Assembly (NCBI RefSeq): GCF_011390835.1
Contig: NZ_JAABRQ010000004.1
Span: 62,001-126,000 of the forward strand
Direction: 5' to 3'
DNA length: 64,000 nucleotides
Source: Hydrogenophaga sp.
GTDB lineage: Bacteria > Pseudomonadota > Gammaproteobacteria > Burkholderiales > Burkholderiaceae_C
Shown here piece after piece: positions 60,718 to 64,000 of this stretch. Position numbers and translations under genes: made by a program. The notes beneath the pieces were generated by a model. It was not told where the DNA came from. It searched no databases and saw nothing but the letters and a program-made list of their open reading frames with translations. Every line of letters begins with the position of its first letter. Position 1 is the first letter of the stretch.

Positions 60718-61752
60718 TCACGCATGCGCCAGCAGCCATTGCCCTACGGCTTCAGGCATGGTGCGCACATGCCCGGGCAAACCCAGCACACCTCGACTGG
60801 CGGTGGGAAAGCCCACGTGGCCACCCTGCGCCGGGTGCCAGAGGGTGACGTTGGCACTGACCTCGCGCGCCGTGGGCAGAGACGCTGCGGGCACAAACGG
60901 ATCATTGAGGGCATTGAGGGCCAACGCCGGCACACGGATGTCGCCCATCACCGGCTTGGCGGAGGCGCGCGCCCAGTAGTCGTCGGTGTCGCGAAAGCCG
61001 TGCAGGGGTGCGGTGAACAGGTTGTCAAAAGCATAGAGATCGCGTGCGGCGAGCAGCGCTTCGCGGTCGAACAGGCCGGGGTGCTGATCCAGTTTTCGCA
61101 GCGCCTTGGGCACCATGGTGGCGAGAAACATGCGCGTATACACCAGCCGGTTGAAGCCGCGCCCGATGGCGTGACCGCCGGCCGCAAGGTCCAGCGGCGA
61201 ACACACGGCGGCCACCGCGCGCACGGTGTCGGCGGCCGTGGTCCCCATTTCGCCCGCCCAGCGCAGCAGCGCATTGCCACCCAGCGAAACGCCTACCGCG
61301 ATCAGCGGGCGGCCCGCGTGCTCGGCGGCAAAGCGGCGCAGCACCCAGTCGATCTCGTGAAAATCGCCTGAGTGATAGGCGCGCGGCGCGTGGTTGAGCT
61401 CGCCCGAGCAGCCGCGAAAATGCGGCACGGCAAACGCCAGGCCATGGGCTGCGGCAAAGTCAGCAAAGGCCATGGCGTAGTGGCTGCCCGACGAGCCTTC
61501 CAGGCCGTGAAACAGCACCAGCAGCGGTGCCTTCGCATCGCTCGGATGCTGGGCCTGATCCACATCGATGAAGTCGCCATCGGGCGTGGACCAGCGGCTG
61601 CGCTGCCACCTCGGCGGCGCACCGAAGTGGCGGCGGGCGGCCAGCGCGGCCCAGATGGTCTGGGCGTTGCCCCCGGGCAGCCAGCGCGGCGCCCGGTAGT
61701 CGATGCCAGGCGACACCCCGTCCGGCACGGACAACACCGCCGAGCCGGCCAT
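60718..61752 (-). CDS. YheT-family alpha/beta hydrolase
   Basis: 344 aa from the ATG at 61752. Family opening APRWLPGGNAQTIW, oxyanion LFHGLEGSSGSHY, FRGCSGELNHAPRAYHSGD, nucleophile in GVSLGGNALLRW, acid region ALNALNDPFVP and His in HPAQGGHVGFP. YheT relatives are esterases or lysophospholipases of broad range. Start overlaps the stop of the upstream NTF2-like gene by one base (TGATG), so the pair is coupled. Confidence 0.9.
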   Translation of the reverse strand: MAGSAVLSVPDGVSPGIDYRAPRWLPGGNAQTIWAALAARRHFGAPPRWQRSRWSTPDGDFIDVDQAQHPSDAKAPLLVLFHGLEGSSGSHYAMAFADFAAAHGLAFAVPHFRGCSGELNHAPRAYHSGDFHEIDWVLRRFAAEHAGRPLIAVGVSLGGNALLRWAGEMGTTAADTVRAVAAVCSPLDLAAGGHAIGRGFNRLVYTRMFLATMVPKALRKLDQHPGLFDREALLAARDLYAFDNLFTAPLHGFRDTDDYWARASAKPVMGDIRVPALALNALNDPFVPAASLPTAREVSANVTLWHPAQGGHVGFPTASRGVLGLPGHVRTMPEAVGQWLLAHA

Positions 61753-62189
61753 CAATGCAGCACAGGACGCGACGAGGGCGCGTCGGCCGGTTCGCTGGGC
61801 AGGCCGGGGCTGGCGTGGTGCGCCACCATGCGCCAGCCTTGCGGCGTCTTGGCGTAGACGTTGGTCGCCACCACCCAGGCGTGCTGCATGCCGTCGTCCC
61901 CCAGCACCTCAACCCGCTCAACCACGCTGTGCACGCTGCTGGCGCCGGCATCGAGCCGGCGCACCTTTTCCGGGACTGCCTGCACGCTGCCATTGGCGAA
62001 CATGGCCTCGAAGGCGGAGCGGATGGCCGCGTGGCCCAGCAGGCGCGGCCCGCCCGGATGAACGCAGAGCACATCGTCTTCGTCGGCCCAGCAGGACATG
62101 AGTCGGTCGATGTCGGCGTGTTGCAAGGCATCGTAAAACGCGGCTTCGGTGTCGTCGGGTGTGCCCGGTGGGAGCTTGGGTTTGTGCAT
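61752..62189 (-). CDS. NTF2/SnoaL-like protein (DUF4440 type)
   Basis: 145 aa from the ATG at 62189. Small NTF2 cone fold: EAAFYDALQHADIDRLMSCW, VLCVHPGGPRLLGHAAIRSA, VWVATNVYAKTPQGWRMVAH-type ending (WVVATNVYAKTPQGWRMVA). Such domains bind or isomerise small hydrophobic molecules, or serve structural roles. First gene of a coupled pair with YheT. Confidence 0.85.
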   Translation of the reverse strand: MHKPKLPPGTPDDTEAAFYDALQHADIDRLMSCWADEDDVLCVHPGGPRLLGHAAIRSAFEAMFANGSVQAVPEKVRRLDAGASSVHSVVERVEVLGDDGMQHAWVVATNVYAKTPQGWRMVAHHASPGLPSEPADAPSSRPVLH

Positions 62190-62314
62190 GCCTGCTATTT
62201 TGCCGCGCGATGCTCCCGGCCTGGTGCCAACGCAGACGGGTATAGTGCCAAAGGATTGCTTTCTCAACCGGTTTGAACCGATAGACCGGCCGCCAAGGCC
62301 ACGGAGGACCCCCC

Positions 62315-62923
62315 ATGCGCAACCCCCTTCCCCGCTTGCTCGCCTGGGCCGGCGCTGTGTTGCTGGCCACCAGCATCAGCGGATGCGGCTACAACGATTT
62401 CCAGCGTCTTGACGAGCAGAGCAAGTCGGCGTGGGCCGAAGTGCTCAACCAGTACCAGCGACGCGCTGACCTGATCCCCAACATCGTCGCCACCGTCAAG
62501 GGCGAAGCCAATTTTGAGCAGGAGACGCTCACCAAGGTGATCGAGGCGCGCTCCAAGGCGACCTCAATCCAGATGACGCCCGAGATGGTCAACGACCCGG
62601 CCGCGATGCAGAAGTTTCAGGCCGCGCAGGGCGAGGTGAGCAGCGCGCTCAGCCGCCTGATGGTGGTGGTGGAGCAGTACCCCAATCTGAAGGCCAACCA
62701 GGGCTTCAGTGATCTGCGGGTACAGCTCGAAGGCACGGAGAACCGAATCACCGTGGCGCGCAACCGCTACATCCAGACCATCCAGGAATACAACGTGCTA
62801 CAACGCAGCTTCCCGACCAACCTGACGGCCATGGTGTTCAGCTATCCGGCCAAGGCCAGTTTCCAGGTCGAGAACGAGGCTGCCATTTCTGCACCGCCTG
62901 CGGTGGACTTCAACAAACAATGA
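62315..62923 (+). CDS. LemA-family protein
   Basis: 202 aa. A lipobox-like ISGC about residue 25-28 after WAGAVLLATS, then the LemA helical domain: WAEVLNQYQRRADLIPNIVA, TVKGEANFEQETLTKVIEAR, and ENRITVARNRYIQTIQEYN. LemA proteins are envelope-associated; function is unclear although they often flank TPM genes. Stop overlaps the next ATG by 4 bp. Confidence 0.93.
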   Translation: MRNPLPRLLAWAGAVLLATSISGCGYNDFQRLDEQSKSAWAEVLNQYQRRADLIPNIVATVKGEANFEQETLTKVIEARSKATSIQMTPEMVNDPAAMQKFQAAQGEVSSALSRLMVVVEQYPNLKANQGFSDLRVQLEGTENRITVARNRYIQTIQEYNVLQRSFPTNLTAMVFSYPAKASFQVENEAAISAPPAVDFNKQ

Positions 62924-63828
62924 ACTGGTGCGCGCTCTGGCGCCGGTGCGCGCTCGGCGCGCTGGCGCTGCTGCTCAGTCTCGGTGGCGCGGCCTTTGCT
63001 CAGCAGGGCTTGCAGCCCATGCCCGAGCTGCGCGCTCGGGTGATGGATCAGACGGGCACGCTGGACGCCAGCTCCGTCGCCTCGCTGGAAGCGAAGCTTG
63101 CGGCATTCGAGCAGGAGCGCGGCGCTCAGGTGGTGGTGTTGATGGTGGCCACCACGGCGCCAGAAGACATTGCCGACTACACCCAGCGCCTCGGTGACGC
63201 CTGGAAGATCGGTCGAAAGGAGGTCGGCGACGGCGTGCTGTTCGTGATCGCCAAGGATGACCGGCGTCTGCGCATCGCGACGGCCAAAACACTTGAGGGC
63301 GCGATTCCCGACCTGCTCGCGCGCCGCATCCTCGACCAAGCAGTGACACCGGCTTTTCGTCAAGGCGATTACGCCGGCGGCATCGAGGCCGGCGTGGACC
63401 AGATCCTGGCCCGCATCCGCGGCGAAGAACTGCCCTTGCCCGGGGACAGCTCTCAGAAGGTGGCAGGTGATCTGGGCTGGGTCGATCTGCTGATTTTTCT
63501 GGCCTTTGCTGTGCCCATGATCGCCGCGGTGCTGCGCAGCATCTTCGGCAGCAAGCTGGGCACGGTGCTAACCGGTGTGGGCGCGGGCGGGCTGGCGTTT
63601 GCGCTCACCGCCGTGCTGTGGATTGCGATCGGTGCAGGGCTGCTGGGCATGCTCGCCGCACTGTTCATGCAACACATGCCGGTGCAGTCGGGCACCGGGC
63701 GCGGCGGCGGTCACTGGGGCGGCAGTGGCGGCTTTGGCGGTCGTGGAGGTGGTTTCGGCGGTGGCGGCGGCTTCAGCTCGGGCGGTGGCGGGAATTTCGG
63801 CGGCGGCGGCGCCTCGGGTGGATGGTGA
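62920..63828 (+). CDS. TPM-domain protein, YgcG type
   Basis: 302 aa. Signal peptide to about residue 27, TPM domain about 35-165 (RVMDQTGTLDASSVASLEAK, RGAQVVVLMVATTAPEDIAD, GRKEVGDGVLFVIAKDDRRL), two spans about 185-205 and 225-245, and a Gly-rich tail of about 45 residues ending GGGGASGGW. TPM proteins of this type assist assembly of membrane complexes in plants; bacterial role is uncertain. Coupled to LemA by ATGA. Confidence 0.92.
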   Translation: MNWCALWRRCALGALALLLSLGGAAFAQQGLQPMPELRARVMDQTGTLDASSVASLEAKLAAFEQERGAQVVVLMVATTAPEDIADYTQRLGDAWKIGRKEVGDGVLFVIAKDDRRLRIATAKTLEGAIPDLLARRILDQAVTPAFRQGDYAGGIEAGVDQILARIRGEELPLPGDSSQKVAGDLGWVDLLIFLAFAVPMIAAVLRSIFGSKLGTVLTGVGAGGLAFALTAVLWIAIGAGLLGMLAALFMQHMPVQSGTGRGGGHWGGSGGFGGRGGGFGGGGGFSSGGGGNFGGGGASGGW

Positions 63829-63841
63829 GGAGACACGCAGC

Positions 63842-64000
63842 ATGTTAAACCTCTCCCGCTGGCTTCGCCACCTGTGGCTCGATCTGGGCGACACCCGCCG
63901 GGCGGTGCCCGACGACTTGGCCGAACGCCTCACTCAGCGCGTCGCCGCCAGCGAAGGGCGCCATACTGGTGAAGTGCGACTGTGTGTGGAAGCGAGCCTG
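63842..64000 (+). CDS. Second TPM-domain protein (N-terminal part, cut by window edge)
   Basis: Opens MLNLSRWLRHLWLDLGDTRR with a GAGGAGA ribosome site and reaches RVAASEGRHTGEVRLCVEAS, the start of a TPM domain lacking a signal peptide. This is the usual third gene of LemA-TPM-TPM operons. The rest lies outside the window. Confidence 0.85.
   Translation, partial: MLNLSRWLRHLWLDLGDTRRAVPDDLAERLTQRVAASEGRHTGEVRLCVEASL

Overview
The window is ordinary, gene-dense, high-GC chromosome of a betaproteobacterium, most likely a Burkholderiales member of the Comamonadaceae (Hydrogenophaga/Acidovorax-like). This is inferred from the strong G/C third-position bias, the yggS/pilT/pilU block, the rsmI-yraN-diaA-dolP neighbourhood, a Bug-type solute-binding protein and the family-level look of the proteins; no rRNA or other marker is present to fix the genus. 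I see no prophage, plasmid backbone, CRISPR array or insertion sequence. Gene ends are tightly packed, with many 1-4 bp stop/start overlaps.

Layout. 1-9 kb: the end of an EAL c-di-GMP phosphodiesterase, a proline catabolism pair (putA and a divergent Lrp-type regulator), a DUF3617 protein, YggS, the twitching-motility ATPases PilT and PilU, and a beta-hydroxyacid dehydrogenase. 9-12 kb: dolP, diaA, a nonsense-mutated yraN and divergent rsmI. 12-18 kb: small envelope proteins, DUF502 coupled to a PatZ-type ligase/acetyltransferase, an exported intradiol dioxygenase and a YdjM-type membrane protein. 18.5-26 kb: a phosphorelay cluster made of a 1900-aa CHASE/PAS hybrid kinase, a receiver-kinase and a single-domain receiver. 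26-34 kb: CopD-like protein, DinG helicase, the overlapping set patatin/GntP permease/hydrolase, then an OmpA lipoprotein and a DUF4398 lipoprotein.

34-46.5 kb: MFS transporter, methyltransferase, VOC protein, a decayed gene fragment, a TetR-controlled HlyD/FtsX/ABC exporter, an ornithine-cyclodeaminase-like enzyme, a Ca2+/Na+ antiporter, and a MarR regulator facing a Bug binding protein plus sulfatase. 46.4-55 kb: an ion-transport block on the minus strand (SLC13-RCK transporter, MgtE, MscS, preceded by two small coupled genes), then LysR, SulP and DUF427. 55-64 kb: alpha/beta hydrolases, DUF6544, a DnaQ-type exonuclease, tRNA-Arg(CCG) with a duplicated 5' half, a di-haem cytochrome c, DUF2946, YheT, an NTF2-like protein, and the LemA-TPM-TPM operon running off the right edge.

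The items most worth a second look are the interrupted yraN that reads in frame into diaA, the duplicated tRNA-Arg 5' half in the tRNA leader, the PatZ-type protein with an apparently intact phosphohistidine site, the patatin/GntP/hydrolase unit, the SLC13-mgtE-mscS ion operon with an N-terminally duplicated MgtE, and the Bug/sulfatase pair with a MarR-type operator. I did not find a clearly unprecedented multi-gene system; most signals are lineage-specific variations on known families.
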